Assembly (NCBI RefSeq): GCF_016919405.1
Contig: NZ_CP070353.1
Coordinates: 1,302,001 to 1,366,000 of the forward strand
Length of the DNA stretch: 64,000 nt
From: Ensifer sp. PDNC004
GTDB taxonomy: Bacteria; Pseudomonadota; Alphaproteobacteria; Rhizobiales; Rhizobiaceae
Direction: 5' to 3'
Part shown: piece after piece, positions 49,131 through 56,660 of the stretch
How the letters are laid out: every line of letters begins with the position of its first letter
Position numbering within the stretch: the stretch's first letter is position 1
The notes under the pieces: model-generated
The model's database searches: none
The model's input: only the letters and a program-made list of their open reading frames with translations
What the model was told of the DNA's origin: nothing
Translations under genes and position numbers: made by a program

Positions 49131-49583
49131 ATGACGCTCACCTTCGACGCTCCCTCCTCCAACAAGGCCGAACTGGAAACGGGTCCGGCCTTCACCCCGC
49201 GTTTCGATGAAAAGGGGCTGATCACCGCTGTCGTCACCGACGCCAGGGATGGAGAGCTGCTGATGGTCGCCCACATGAATGCCGAGGCTCTCGCGCTGAC
49301 GATCGAGACCGGGGTGGCGCACTACTACAGCCGCTCGCGCAAAAGCCTCTGGAAGAAGGGCGAAAGCTCCGGAAACCTGCAGACGGTCAAGGAAATCCGC
49401 ACCGATTGCGACCAGGATGCGATCTGGCTGAAGGTTTCCGTCGCCGGCCACGACGCGACCTGCCACACCGGGCGCCGTTCCTGCTTCTACCGAACCGTCG
49501 GCATCGAAGACGGCAAGGCCGCGGTCAAAATCACCGACGACCACAGGCATTTCGACCCCGCAGAGATCTACGATAAAAATTAA
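49131..49583 (+). CDS. hisI: Phosphoribosyl-AMP cyclohydrolase
   Basis: The third step of histidine synthesis, opening the ring of phosphoribosyl-AMP. It has 150 residues, the stand-alone form without a HisE domain. Zinc/magnesium motifs are conserved: [11 protein letters not shown] near residue 102, and [13 protein letters not shown] near residue 117. It is separated from other his genes and follows folE. Both enzymes are cyclohydrolases of purine-derived substrates. Confidence 0.96.
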   Translation: MTLTFDAPSSNKAELETGPAFTPRFDEKGLITAVVTDARDGELLMVAHMNAEALALTIETGVAHYYSRSRKSLWKKGESSGNLQTVKEIRTDCDQDAIWLKVSVAGHDATCHTGRRSCFYRTVGIEDGKAAVKITDDHRHFDPAEIYDKN

Positions 49584-49982
49584 GCATCGCGCATCTTTTT
49601 GGCGCGGCTACATGCTATATTTATCTTTTGGAAACCAACCGGGCGCCTAATCCTTAAGCAAGGATGCGGCGCAATCGGAACGATCCCGTTCCAAACTGTA
49701 TTGCAAACTGTATCCAATGTTTATCGGTCGCGCCGCATTCGTCGGTGGGATCGGTGATATACCTTAAGAATGGTGCCAGTCTTTCAGCGATGAAGCAGGA
49801 CAAGGCCGGCACCGGCGCCGGCTTGGCGGAGCCTCCCCAGGACGCGCGCACGAAATTGCGTCTCTCCAGGATCAATCCCGACCCCTGGGAAGTTTAGTCA
49901 GTGATGAAATGCCACAGCGACCTTCGCGCATTCTCATCGACGTGTCGCGCTGCGGAGTATTCGGCGGTGTTGGAGGTGCCGG
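49584..49982 (+). other. Structured intergenic region with a possible 35-residue ORF
   Basis: The 399 bases between hisI and the patatin gene contain a hairpin (gcgcc/ggcgc plus atcctt/aaggat, 49641-49672), an inverted repeat ggaacg/cgttcc (49677-49692), and a direct repeat caaactgtat at 49692-49701 and 49704-49713. A 35-codon frame (49790-49897) ends ...RLSRINPDPWEV, but has no good Shine-Dalgarno sequence. No gene is clearly supported. Confidence 0.4.
49790..49897 (+). CDS. Possible small peptide
   Basis: A 35-residue frame beginning MKQDKAGTGAGLAEPP and ending RINPDPWEV. It has third-position GC similar to neighbours and a basic/hydrophilic C-terminus, but no convincing ribosome-binding site. 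It is listed as a low-confidence candidate; conservation in other rhizobia would decide. Confidence 0.25.
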   Translation: MKQDKAGTGAGLAEPPQDARTKLRLSRINPDPWEV

Positions 49983-50942
49983 ATGTTGAATTGGACGTTT
50001 ACGCGTAGCAACCAGATTACGGATCTGTCCGGACCGGACGGAACATCGATTTCGACGGCGCCGCCTGAACCGGCGCCACCTCCGCAAAAACCGAAGATCG
50101 CAATCGCGCTTGGCGGCGGTGCCGCGCGCGGCTGGGCCCATATCGGCGTGCTGCGCGCCCTCGACGAAGAAGGCATCGAAGTCGGCATGATTGCCGGCAC
50201 CTCGATCGGCGCGCTCGTCGGCGGTTGCTACCTTGCCGGCAAGCTCGACGAACTCGAAACCTTCGCCCGTTCCCTCACCGTGCGCCGCATCGCCGGGCTG
50301 CTCGATTTCGCCATCGGCGGCGGCGGTCTTTTCGGCGGCCTGCGGCTGACCAAGCGCATGCAGGAACATCTCGAAGGTCTCAGCATCGAGAGCCTCGACA
50401 GGCCATTCATTGCGGTTGCGACAGAGGTTCACAGTGGCCACGAGGTGTGGCTCGAAAAAGGATCGCTGATTACCGCGATCCGTGCGTCGTATGCCCTGCC
50501 CGGCATTTTCGAACCGATAAAGGCGAACGGACGCACGCTGATCGATGGCGCGCTCGTCAATCCGGTTCCGGTTTCGGTGTGCCGCGCCCACGAACAGCAG
50601 CTCGTCGTCGCGGTGAACCTCAACTACGATCTCTATGGCCGCTCGGCCGTAGTCAAACACAGCGCCGGCGCCGAATCCCTGGATGCGCCCGCCAAGGAAG
50701 CGCCGCACCAGTCGCGCCTCGGCATGACCAGCGTCATGGTCCAGGCCTTCAACATCATTCAGGACCGGATTTCCCGCGCCCGGCTTGCCGGCGACCCGCC
50801 AGATCTGGCGCTGCACCCGAAACTCAACGACATCGGTCTTTCGGAGTTCCATCGCGCGGGCGAAGCCATCGATCGCGGCTACCACGAGGCAAAGGCCAGG
50901 CTGGTTGAAATTCGCCGCATGCAGGAAGTGCTCGTTCGCTGA
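49983..50942 (+). CDS. Patatin-like phospholipase
   Basis: A 319-residue patatin-family lipase. It has the oxyanion loop GGGAARGWAH (near residue 45), nucleophile elbow GTSIGALVGG and catalytic Asp in LIDGALVNPVP. A Pro-rich N-terminal stretch (EPAPPPQKPK) precedes the domain. No signal peptide is visible, so it is probably cytosolic, like the RssA-type subfamily. The start has a clear Shine-Dalgarno sequence (ggaggtgccgg). A CBS gene lies convergent 132 bases downstream. Confidence 0.92.
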   Translation: MLNWTFTRSNQITDLSGPDGTSISTAPPEPAPPPQKPKIAIALGGGAARGWAHIGVLRALDEEGIEVGMIAGTSIGALVGGCYLAGKLDELETFARSLTVRRIAGLLDFAIGGGGLFGGLRLTKRMQEHLEGLSIESLDRPFIAVATEVHSGHEVWLEKGSLITAIRASYALPGIFEPIKANGRTLIDGALVNPVPVSVCRAHEQQLVVAVNLNYDLYGRSAVVKHSAGAESLDAPAKEAPHQSRLGMTSVMVQAFNIIQDRISRARLAGDPPDLALHPKLNDIGLSEFHRAGEAIDRGYHEAKARLVEIRRMQEVLVR

Positions 50943-51074
50943 CGGCTCGTTTGCGGCGTGAAAGGCCCGAGACGGGCGGTGCACCTTGCCGGTCGCCCAT
51001 AGGCCATGATGAACACAAGGGTGCCTCGCGGCCCCCAGGGGATTAGGAGGGCGGCGGAGTGCCGCCCTTTCCCG

Positions 51075-51503
51075 TCAGCCAGCGATATAGGCCTTGATCT
51101 GTTCGGTCTCGTGCTCGATGGCGCGGATGTGATGCTTGATCACGTCGCCGATCGAGACGATGCCGGCGAGTTGACCGTTTCTTTCGACCGGCAAATGACG
51201 GGCCCTGAGCTTGCTCATCATTTCCATCAGGGTCTGCACGGACATATCCTCGGTGCAGCAGTAGACATTCTGCCACATTACCGCTGCTACCGGTCTTTCG
51301 AGACAGGTCGAGCCCTGCTTGGCAATCGCCGCGACGATGTCGCGCTCGGTGAGGATGCCTGCGATCTGATCGTCCGCGTCGAGGATGACGACCGCACCGA
51401 TATGATTGTCACGCAAGAGGATGGCAGCCTGTTGGACTGTCATCTGAGGGCCGACCGTTACGACATTCCGGCCCTTTTCATCGAGTATGGCTTTTACTGA
51501 CAT
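51075..51503 (-). CDS. CBS domain-pair protein
   Basis: A 142-residue protein made of two CBS domains only (residues about 5-65 and 75-135). The paired pattern is seen in VTVGPQMTVQQAAILLRDNH, GAVVILDADDQIAGILTERD and RHLPVERNGQLAGIVSIGDV. Such proteins bind adenosine nucleotides and often act as energy or stress sensors. The ATG at 51503 has gggag 8 bases upstream; a GTG two codons earlier is less likely. Confidence 0.92.
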   Translation of the reverse strand: MSVKAILDEKGRNVVTVGPQMTVQQAAILLRDNHIGAVVILDADDQIAGILTERDIVAAIAKQGSTCLERPVAAVMWQNVYCCTEDMSVQTLMEMMSKLRARHLPVERNGQLAGIVSIGDVIKHHIRAIEHETEQIKAYIAG

Positions 51504-51764
51504 GCGCACATCTCCCGTTGCGACAACACCGGGTCGGCAGGGAAAGGTCCAGCCATCTCACGTGCGGTACGGTCGGGCGATGGAACCTGTACCCTGGCCG
51601 CTTGCGAAAGCCGTCTCGCGTGCTCCTCAGACGCGGATGGCATTCGATACCCGGCCTACACGGGCCGCCCTGTCTTTCGATCACAGGCGACCGTAACAAA
51701 TGGTGCGCCAGCGCCTTGGGGAAATCAAGCGCTCACAAGCGCTGTCCGCCGATCTTTCGCTCCA

Positions 51765-52496
51765 TCAGTCGCGCGGATCGAAAAGGCTGAAGAGCAGAAA
51801 GCCGAAGAGGAAGCCGCCGATATGCGCTTCCCAGGCGACGCTGCCCGCCCCGCCAGGGGTAAACATGCCAAGGCCGATCAGGAAGTTGGTCAGGAACCAA
51901 ATGCCGGCGAAGACCACGACCGAGCGGTTGGCCAGCGCCTCACCGACATCGAGCCGGCGATTGAGATGGGCGAACTGCCGACTGATGCGTCCGCTCGGCG
52001 AGAAGACGAAGCGTGCGGCAGCCCCCATGAAGCCCGACACTACGCCGGAAGCACCGACGACGACGATCATTTCCCCCCAGTGAAAGACCGTATGCAGCGC
52101 GACGGCGGCCGCAGCCGACAGGCACCAGAACACGGCAAGGCGCCCCATACCGATCCGCCGCACCACCGGCGCACCGAAGGCAACCATCCAGAAGATGTTG
52201 AAGATCAGATGCTCCCAGCTTCCGTGCAGGAAGGAGTAGGTGACGGGGCTCCACAGCCACGCAAGCCCCTGCTCTGCCAGAGGGTGATCGTAACGCGCCG
52301 GGAGAAAGGCGAAATTGAAGATGATCTCCTGATCGATCGCCGGCGGCAGCACGTAGGTTCGCAGAACATGGATTGCGATCAGAAACAGCAGGATGAAAGT
52401 CAGCCCCGCCGGCAGATTAAAGGCCGGCTCGCGCGCCGGGCTCGCGGCGCTCTCGCGCTCTGCTTCCGGTGGCGTCGCCGTCTGATCTCGTTCCAT
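51765..52496 (-). CDS. Rhomboid family intramembrane serine protease
   Basis: A 243-residue, six-helix membrane protease. The signature motifs are GSWEHLIFNIFWMVAFG (the HxxxN-like helix), GASGVVSGFMGAA (catalytic Ser) and WEAHIGGFLFG (catalytic His). A charged, Pro/Ala-rich N-terminus (about 1-28) is cytoplasmic. Substrates are unknown. The minus-strand terminator at 52608-52640, just upstream of the start, implies a separate transcript arriving from the intergenic region. Confidence 0.93.
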   Translation of the reverse strand: MERDQTATPPEAERESAASPAREPAFNLPAGLTFILLFLIAIHVLRTYVLPPAIDQEIIFNFAFLPARYDHPLAEQGLAWLWSPVTYSFLHGSWEHLIFNIFWMVAFGAPVVRRIGMGRLAVFWCLSAAAAVALHTVFHWGEMIVVVGASGVVSGFMGAAARFVFSPSGRISRQFAHLNRRLDVGEALANRSVVVFAGIWFLTNFLIGLGMFTPGGAGSVAWEAHIGGFLFGFLLFSLFDPRD

Positions 52497-52607
52497 GGTT
52501 GCTGCTCTCTCCTCTCAATGCGGTCCACACATTCCTGCTCGATCACGGCGATGGCATGGCATCGCCGGCATTAGGACTGGAATTGGGGCGACCAGCCATA
52601 AGCAAAC

Positions 52608-52640
52608 AAAAAAAGACCGTCCAGCAAAAACTGAACGGTC
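52608..52640 (-). terminator. Strong Rho-independent terminator upstream of the rhomboid gene
   Basis: On the minus strand a 10-bp stem (gaccgttcag / ctggacggtc, one G-U pair, 6-base loop) is followed by seven T residues (52614-52608). The next gene on that side runs in the other direction, so the terminated RNA must start in the intergenic region. Confidence 0.75.
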
Positions 52641-52735
52641 GCCAAGCTCAGATCCGAGCTCCAGTTCAAGTGCCGAAGACAACGCTTCGTAAAGTGATGT
52701 CCTCCCCTGCCAGTTGCAGCGGCCCACTGCAACGG
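52608..52735 (-). ncRNA. Candidate small RNA upstream of the rhomboid gene
   Basis: Inferred from the strong minus-strand terminator and an upstream stem-loop (gttgcag / ctgcaac at 52713-52719 and 52727-52733) that would form the 5' end. The span is about 130 bases, normal for rhizobial trans-acting sRNAs. It could instead be an attenuated leader of the rhomboid gene, 112 bases further on. I cannot match it to a named sRNA family. Promoter not located. Confidence 0.45.
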
Positions 52736-52762
52736 AAACCGTTTGTTAACCTTAATTTCCGG

Positions 52763-52779
52763 CTGGCACGGTTTTCGCT
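52763..52779 (+). promoter_or_regulatory. Candidate sigma-54 promoter for the PAS_5 gene
   Basis: CTGGCACGGTTTTCGCT matches the -24/-12 consensus (TGGCACG...TTGC) with one mismatch at the -12 element. The GG and GC pairs are exactly 10 bases apart. The gene starts 73 bases downstream, and a Shine-Dalgarno sequence is in place. Confidence 0.45.
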
Positions 52780-52851
52780 CCTTAATCCTCAGAACCGCAA
52801 TGCACGGCCGAAGATGTCCCGAACCGGGACACACCGGGCCGCAGGAATGGA

Positions 52852-53493
52852 ATGAACGAAACGATGCGCAGCAATACGACGACGGAGCTTTTCCGATACT
52901 GGAACACCATTCGCGGGAAGCGCGAGCTTCCGCGCCGCGACGAGCTTGAACCCTCGGATATCAGAATGCTGCTGCCGAACCTGTTCATTCTCGAGCGCGA
53001 CCGCAATGCCGGCATCTCGTTTCGCCTGGCGGGAACCCAGGTGTGCGCCCTCTTCGGCCAGGAGCTGCGCGGGCGGCAATTCGGTATGCTGTGGCTCGGA
53101 AGCCAGGCGGCGAAAACGCACCGCATCACCGGCCAGGTCATGACGCACCGTGTGCCGCTGGTGCTCTCGGCCAAGGGCCGCACCGCCGACGCACGGGAGG
53201 TCGACATCGAAACCCTGCTCTTGCCGCTGGCCTCCAGCGAAGGAGAGAGCGACCGGGTCCTTGGCGCCCTCTCACCCCTTTCTCGCCCGTATTGGTTGCA
53301 TGCAACCGCGATCGAGTGTCTCGACGCGACGGGCATGAAGGTTCTCGACCCCGACCGCACCGCCGTCTTTCGCGAAGAGGAAGCACAGCAACCGAGCGGT
53401 ACCGTTGCAAAATCGCCGGCCGCGGGCGCATTTTCGAGCGAATTCCGCCAGTTCGGGCATCTCCGCATTCTCGAAGGCGGCCGCCGCGACTGA
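52852..53493 (+). CDS. PAS_5 domain protein
   Basis: A 213-residue protein of the PAS_5 family (PF07310). Hallmarks are LFRYWNTIRGKRELPRRDEL, LPNLFILERD and FRLAGTQVCALFGQELRG. The family is found mostly in alphaproteobacteria; the function is unknown but probably sensory or regulatory. The short acidic N-terminus and absent effector domain suggest that it acts by protein contact. It lies next to a tandem PilZ protein gene and may have a sigma-54 promoter. Confidence 0.88.
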   Translation: MNETMRSNTTTELFRYWNTIRGKRELPRRDELEPSDIRMLLPNLFILERDRNAGISFRLAGTQVCALFGQELRGRQFGMLWLGSQAAKTHRITGQVMTHRVPLVLSAKGRTADAREVDIETLLLPLASSEGESDRVLGALSPLSRPYWLHATAIECLDATGMKVLDPDRTAVFREEEAQQPSGTVAKSPAAGAFSSEFRQFGHLRILEGGRRD

Positions 53494-53602
53494 TCCGGAG
53501 CGCTGTGCCGAGATGACGCCCTGGACCAACCGGAGGACGAACCTTCTATTAACTTGAAAAGGCTAATCTCCGCCAGCCAAGCTATGTCGCCACAGAGTCA
53601 TC

Positions 53603-54211
53603 ATGTTCTCGTTTCAGCACGCACAGAATACCGCTCCGAAACCGCACCACGAAGGTGCGTTCCAGCGCGTTTCCGTGAATCTGGCGGGGCGGCTGATGCT
53701 TGCCAATCATGACGAGTTTGAGTGCACCGCCATCGACATGTCGCCCGGCGACGTCCTGCTTTCCTCGCCGGCCCAGCCGCGCGCGGGCGAACGCATCATC
53801 GCCTATGTCGATCATGTCGGGCGTCTCGAAGGGACCGTATCGCGCATCGCCGACGGCGCTTTCGTCATCCAGCTCAACGCGACCGAGCGCAAGCGCGAGA
53901 AGCTCGCGGCCCAGCTCACCTGGATCGCCAACAAGCACGAGCTCGGACTGCCGGAAGACCGCCGCCACGATCGCCTTGCGCCGCGCAAGACGGTGACTGA
54001 GTTGACGCTCGACACCGGCGAGAAGTTCCCGTGCCGCATCATCGACCTTTCGCTGTCCGGTGCCGCCGTCGACATCGAGAACCGCCCGCCGATCGGCACC
54101 GCCATTCTGCTCGGCAACATGAAGGGCCGGATCGTCCGCCACTTCCAGGAAGGCTGCGCCATCGAGTTCTCGGGTATCCAGTCCCGTGAAGCGTTGACCG
54201 AATTCCTCTAA
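53603..54211 (+). CDS. Tandem PilZ domain protein
   Basis: A 202-residue protein with two PilZ-like domains. The second (about 117-200) has the c-di-GMP motifs RRHDRLAPR and DLSLSGAAVDI. The first (about 15-105) keeps the fold (FQRVSVNLAGRLML, DMSPGDVLLSS), but lacks the R-x3-R and part of the D-x-S-x2-G motif. It probably binds c-di-GMP through its C-terminal domain. The start lacks a strong Shine-Dalgarno sequence. A partner to the PAS_5 protein is possible. Confidence 0.88.
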   Translation: MFSFQHAQNTAPKPHHEGAFQRVSVNLAGRLMLANHDEFECTAIDMSPGDVLLSSPAQPRAGERIIAYVDHVGRLEGTVSRIADGAFVIQLNATERKREKLAAQLTWIANKHELGLPEDRRHDRLAPRKTVTELTLDTGEKFPCRIIDLSLSGAAVDIENRPPIGTAILLGNMKGRIVRHFQEGCAIEFSGIQSREALTEFL

Positions 54212-54763
54212 CGGCGGGCCTGCGCCGTTCGTTGCCCGATCGCCCCGCATCGGGCAAGGCTCACAGCCCGGCCGCCCCGCCATCCATGCACCCGGCCTGA
54301 AGCCGTCTTCGTGCTTCTCTTGTGCGGCAACACCCCCGCTCCTGCATCAACGCGCTCCGCCCGTCCGCGGCCCAGCGAACGCGCCAGAAGCGCACTCACT
54401 TAGCCCTACGTCCGCGTAGCCCGAACGCACAGGATGAGCAGCGACAACCGGAGCGGTTTTCGCAGGCTGCGACACGCCGCACCTGCGCCTGGATCATTTC
54501 GAGACAGGTACGGCGCAACACGCAAACGCATTCGCCGTCTGCAAATATTTTTTCCGGCAGAATTCCAGCGAAAACGCATATTTCAAGTCAAAAGTCTCCG
54601 GAAGAACCGTGGGCTGACACGGAAAATCCGCCTTTCCCGCCGCGCCCCCGCCGCGACTTTTGCAAAAACCGACGGCCCTCCCCTCATAAAGCCACATAAA
54701 TACAGAGGGTTGGTTGCTTAACAAATCACCTCTCCATCTGCGAAGGAAGCTGAAATAGATAAA

Positions 54764-54787
54764 ATTTGATTCAAATTCGATTCAAAT
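54764..54787. promoter_or_regulatory. Palindrome and direct repeat (candidate operator) upstream of BTLCP gene
   Basis: ATTTGATTCAAAT is a perfect palindrome around a central T, and the second GATTCAAAT copy follows with one helical turn spacing. AT-rich promoter-like sequences surround it. No regulator can be named. Confidence 0.4.
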
Positions 54788-54839
54788 ACAAATAAAATTC
54801 TATTCTTGTTTTATTCTTATACGACTTTCATTTGTACTT

Positions 54840-54873
54840 GTTTTTAGCTCGCAAGTTCGCGAGCGATAAAAAC
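54840..54873. repeat. Inverted repeat upstream of BTLCP gene
   Basis: gttttta-gctcgc pairs with gcgagc-ga-taaaaac around a short loop (one 2-base bulge). Close to the likely transcription start, it could be an operator or a 5' hairpin in the mRNA. Confidence 0.4.
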
Positions 54874-54910
54874 GTCTGTGCCATTGTCGAACCATAACGG
54901 GGAGACAATC

Positions 54911-55519
54911 ATGCTCAAGACAATCACCAAGCTGATCGCGATTGCGGTCCTTTTCACCGGCGGCCTTTTCGGCACGGCCCAGGCTCTTACGGCCAACATG
55001 GTCGTGACCGGCTCGACCAACCCGCCGATCGGCCACTACGAGTTCTGCAAGATCTATGCGTCGGAGTGCACCTCCAACGGCAAGGATCGCGGCCCGATGG
55101 TGCTGACCCGCGAAGGCTGGCAGAAAATTCTCGAGATCAACTACGACGTCAACCAGGCGATCACCCCGATGACCGACATGGAAATCCATGGCGTCGAAGA
55201 GAAGTGGTCCTATCCGGAAACCGTCGGCGATTGTGAAGACTATGTCCTCCTGAAGCGCCGCAAGCTGATCGAAAGCGGTTTCTCCGCATCCGACCTCTTG
55301 ATCACCGTCGTGCTGCAGCCGAATGGCGACGGCCACGCCGTCCTTACCGTTCGCACTGACCGCGGCGACTTCATCCTCGACAACATGCGCAACAAGGTGC
55401 TGCTGTGGTCTGATACCGAATACACCTACCTCAAGCGCCAATCGACCGAACATTCCGGCCGCTGGGTCAAGCTTCAGGACGGCCGCACCGTCGCCGTCGG
55501 TAGCGTTCGCACACAGTAA
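54911..55519 (+). CDS. Bacterial transglutaminase-like cysteine proteinase (BTLCP)
   Basis: A 202-residue secreted protein with a signal peptide (about 1-25, LFGTAQA) and a BTLCP (DUF920) papain-like domain. The catalytic triad is seen in ETVGDCEDYVLLKR (Cys), NGDGHAVLTVRTD (His) and RGDFILDN (Asp). Homologues act with type I secretion and biofilm adhesin systems in other proteobacteria (LapG type), but no LapA-type gene is visible here. Start follows ggggagac. Terminator 55604-55641. Confidence 0.92.
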   Translation: MLKTITKLIAIAVLFTGGLFGTAQALTANMVVTGSTNPPIGHYEFCKIYASECTSNGKDRGPMVLTREGWQKILEINYDVNQAITPMTDMEIHGVEEKWSYPETVGDCEDYVLLKRRKLIESGFSASDLLITVVLQPNGDGHAVLTVRTDRGDFILDNMRNKVLLWSDTEYTYLKRQSTEHSGRWVKLQDGRTVAVGSVRTQ

Positions 55520-55603
55520 GATCCGAAACACAGGCGGGCCGCCACCCGGCGGACGCCTCCCAACGGGCCTCGGTCAGTCACTTTCCCCGTCCAGACCGAG
55601 CCT

Positions 55604-55641
55604 CGGCCGGTTCCGTGTCCCTCGGAACCGGCCGTTTTTTT
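55604..55641 (+). terminator. Rho-independent terminator of the BTLCP gene
   Basis: A 12-bp stem (cggccggttccg / cggaaccggccg) with a 7-base loop and seven following T residues, 85 bases after the stop. Confidence 0.88.
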
Positions 55642-55804
55642 ATGAGGCCCCTCCTCGCCGAGTACCTGCAGGCATAGGGCATTCATCGAAAGTTAACCGT
55701 CTTCGACCAGCGTCGGGCAAGCGGCCCCCGCCACAGTTCGGCCTGCCACGAGCCAAGGGGTCGACACTCGACTTGGGCGCGGCCAACGCGACGGGACGGC
55801 CACG

Positions 55805-56539
55805 ATGAGCAATTCTCCAAACGGGATAGACGAACCGGAACTCCGGCCACTTCTCTCCACCCGTTTCGTCTATCGGGTGACGGCGATCGTCGTTGTACTT
55901 GCCGGACTGACGGCGGCAATCGCCTTCGCGGGACGATGGTTCGGCGAAAACCTTGCTCTCGCCGGCCACACTGCGAGCCGCGAGACCTACGATATCTTCA
56001 TCGGACAGGATCACCTGCGGCTGCCGGCGAACATGATCCGCTTCGAGGCGCAACGTGCCACTTCGATCGTCGGGCGTGTCGACGTCTACCTGACATGGCC
56101 GGGCATCGAAGGTTACAGCGACGAAAACCGCGACCTCTTCAACGACGTCGACGCGCCTGAAAATCTGATCTTCCTGCAGATTTCGCAAAGCACCATGTCC
56201 CGCGACATGTCGGGCCGGCTGGAGCCGATCTACACGCAAGTCTTCGACGGCGCTCCGTCCCCCGGGCCGAACGGACTACAGTTGCACGCGACCAAAACTG
56301 CCTCCAGCTATGCGGGCGAAGTCTTCTATACTGCGGAGCGGACAGGCCAGGCACCCTACGTGGTGCGCTGCCTGAAATCCGACACGCAAACCATATCGAC
56401 GAGCGCCGACTGCCAGCGCGACATTCATGCCGGCAAAGACCTCGTGGTGCTCTACCGCTTCGCCAATAAACTGCTGCCACGGTGGAAGGAGATCGACGAC
56501 GCGATAACGGCTTTCATCAAAAGCCGAATCGTGCCCTGA
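55805..56539 (+). CDS. Membrane-anchored hypothetical protein
   Basis: A 244-residue protein with one N-terminal membrane segment (about 20-42, VTAIVVVLAGLTAAIAFAG) and a periplasmic part. Recognisable pieces are YDIFIGQDHLRLPANMIRFE, VYLTWPGIEGYSDENRDLF and CLKSDTQTISTSADCQRDIH (a conserved Cys pair). This pattern occurs in rhizobial proteins of unknown function. It lies upstream of the D-Ala-D-Ala carboxypeptidase on the same strand, possibly its neighbour in cell-envelope maintenance. Confidence 0.78.
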   Translation: MSNSPNGIDEPELRPLLSTRFVYRVTAIVVVLAGLTAAIAFAGRWFGENLALAGHTASRETYDIFIGQDHLRLPANMIRFEAQRATSIVGRVDVYLTWPGIEGYSDENRDLFNDVDAPENLIFLQISQSTMSRDMSGRLEPIYTQVFDGAPSPGPNGLQLHATKTASSYAGEVFYTAERTGQAPYVVRCLKSDTQTISTSADCQRDIHAGKDLVVLYRFANKLLPRWKEIDDAITAFIKSRIVP

Positions 56540-56660
56540 TTTCGTCCAACTGATGTGGTCGAGGCTGTCGCCGCGCCATTGCGCTACACCGGAATTGTCT
56601 TTGTACGAATGCGTCCGATTCCGGAAACCAATCATTCATCATAAACCGATTGGTAACGCT

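Larger units (their letters stand above)
54212..54910. other. 699-base intergenic region, AT-rich at its right half
   Basis: The left half is GC-rich and shows nothing recognisable. The right half (54690-54880) is strongly AT-rich and holds an exact 13-base palindrome ATTTGA-T-TCAAAT (54764-54776), the direct repeat GATTCAAAT at 54768-54776 and 54779-54787 (11-base spacing), and a long inverted repeat at 54840-54873. These are likely control signals of the BTLCP gene. Confidence 0.5.

Noticed and set aside
49677..49692. General stress (EcfG) promoter suggested by GGAAC followed by CGTT
   Set aside because: The spacing (5 bases) is far too short; the bases form an inverted repeat instead.
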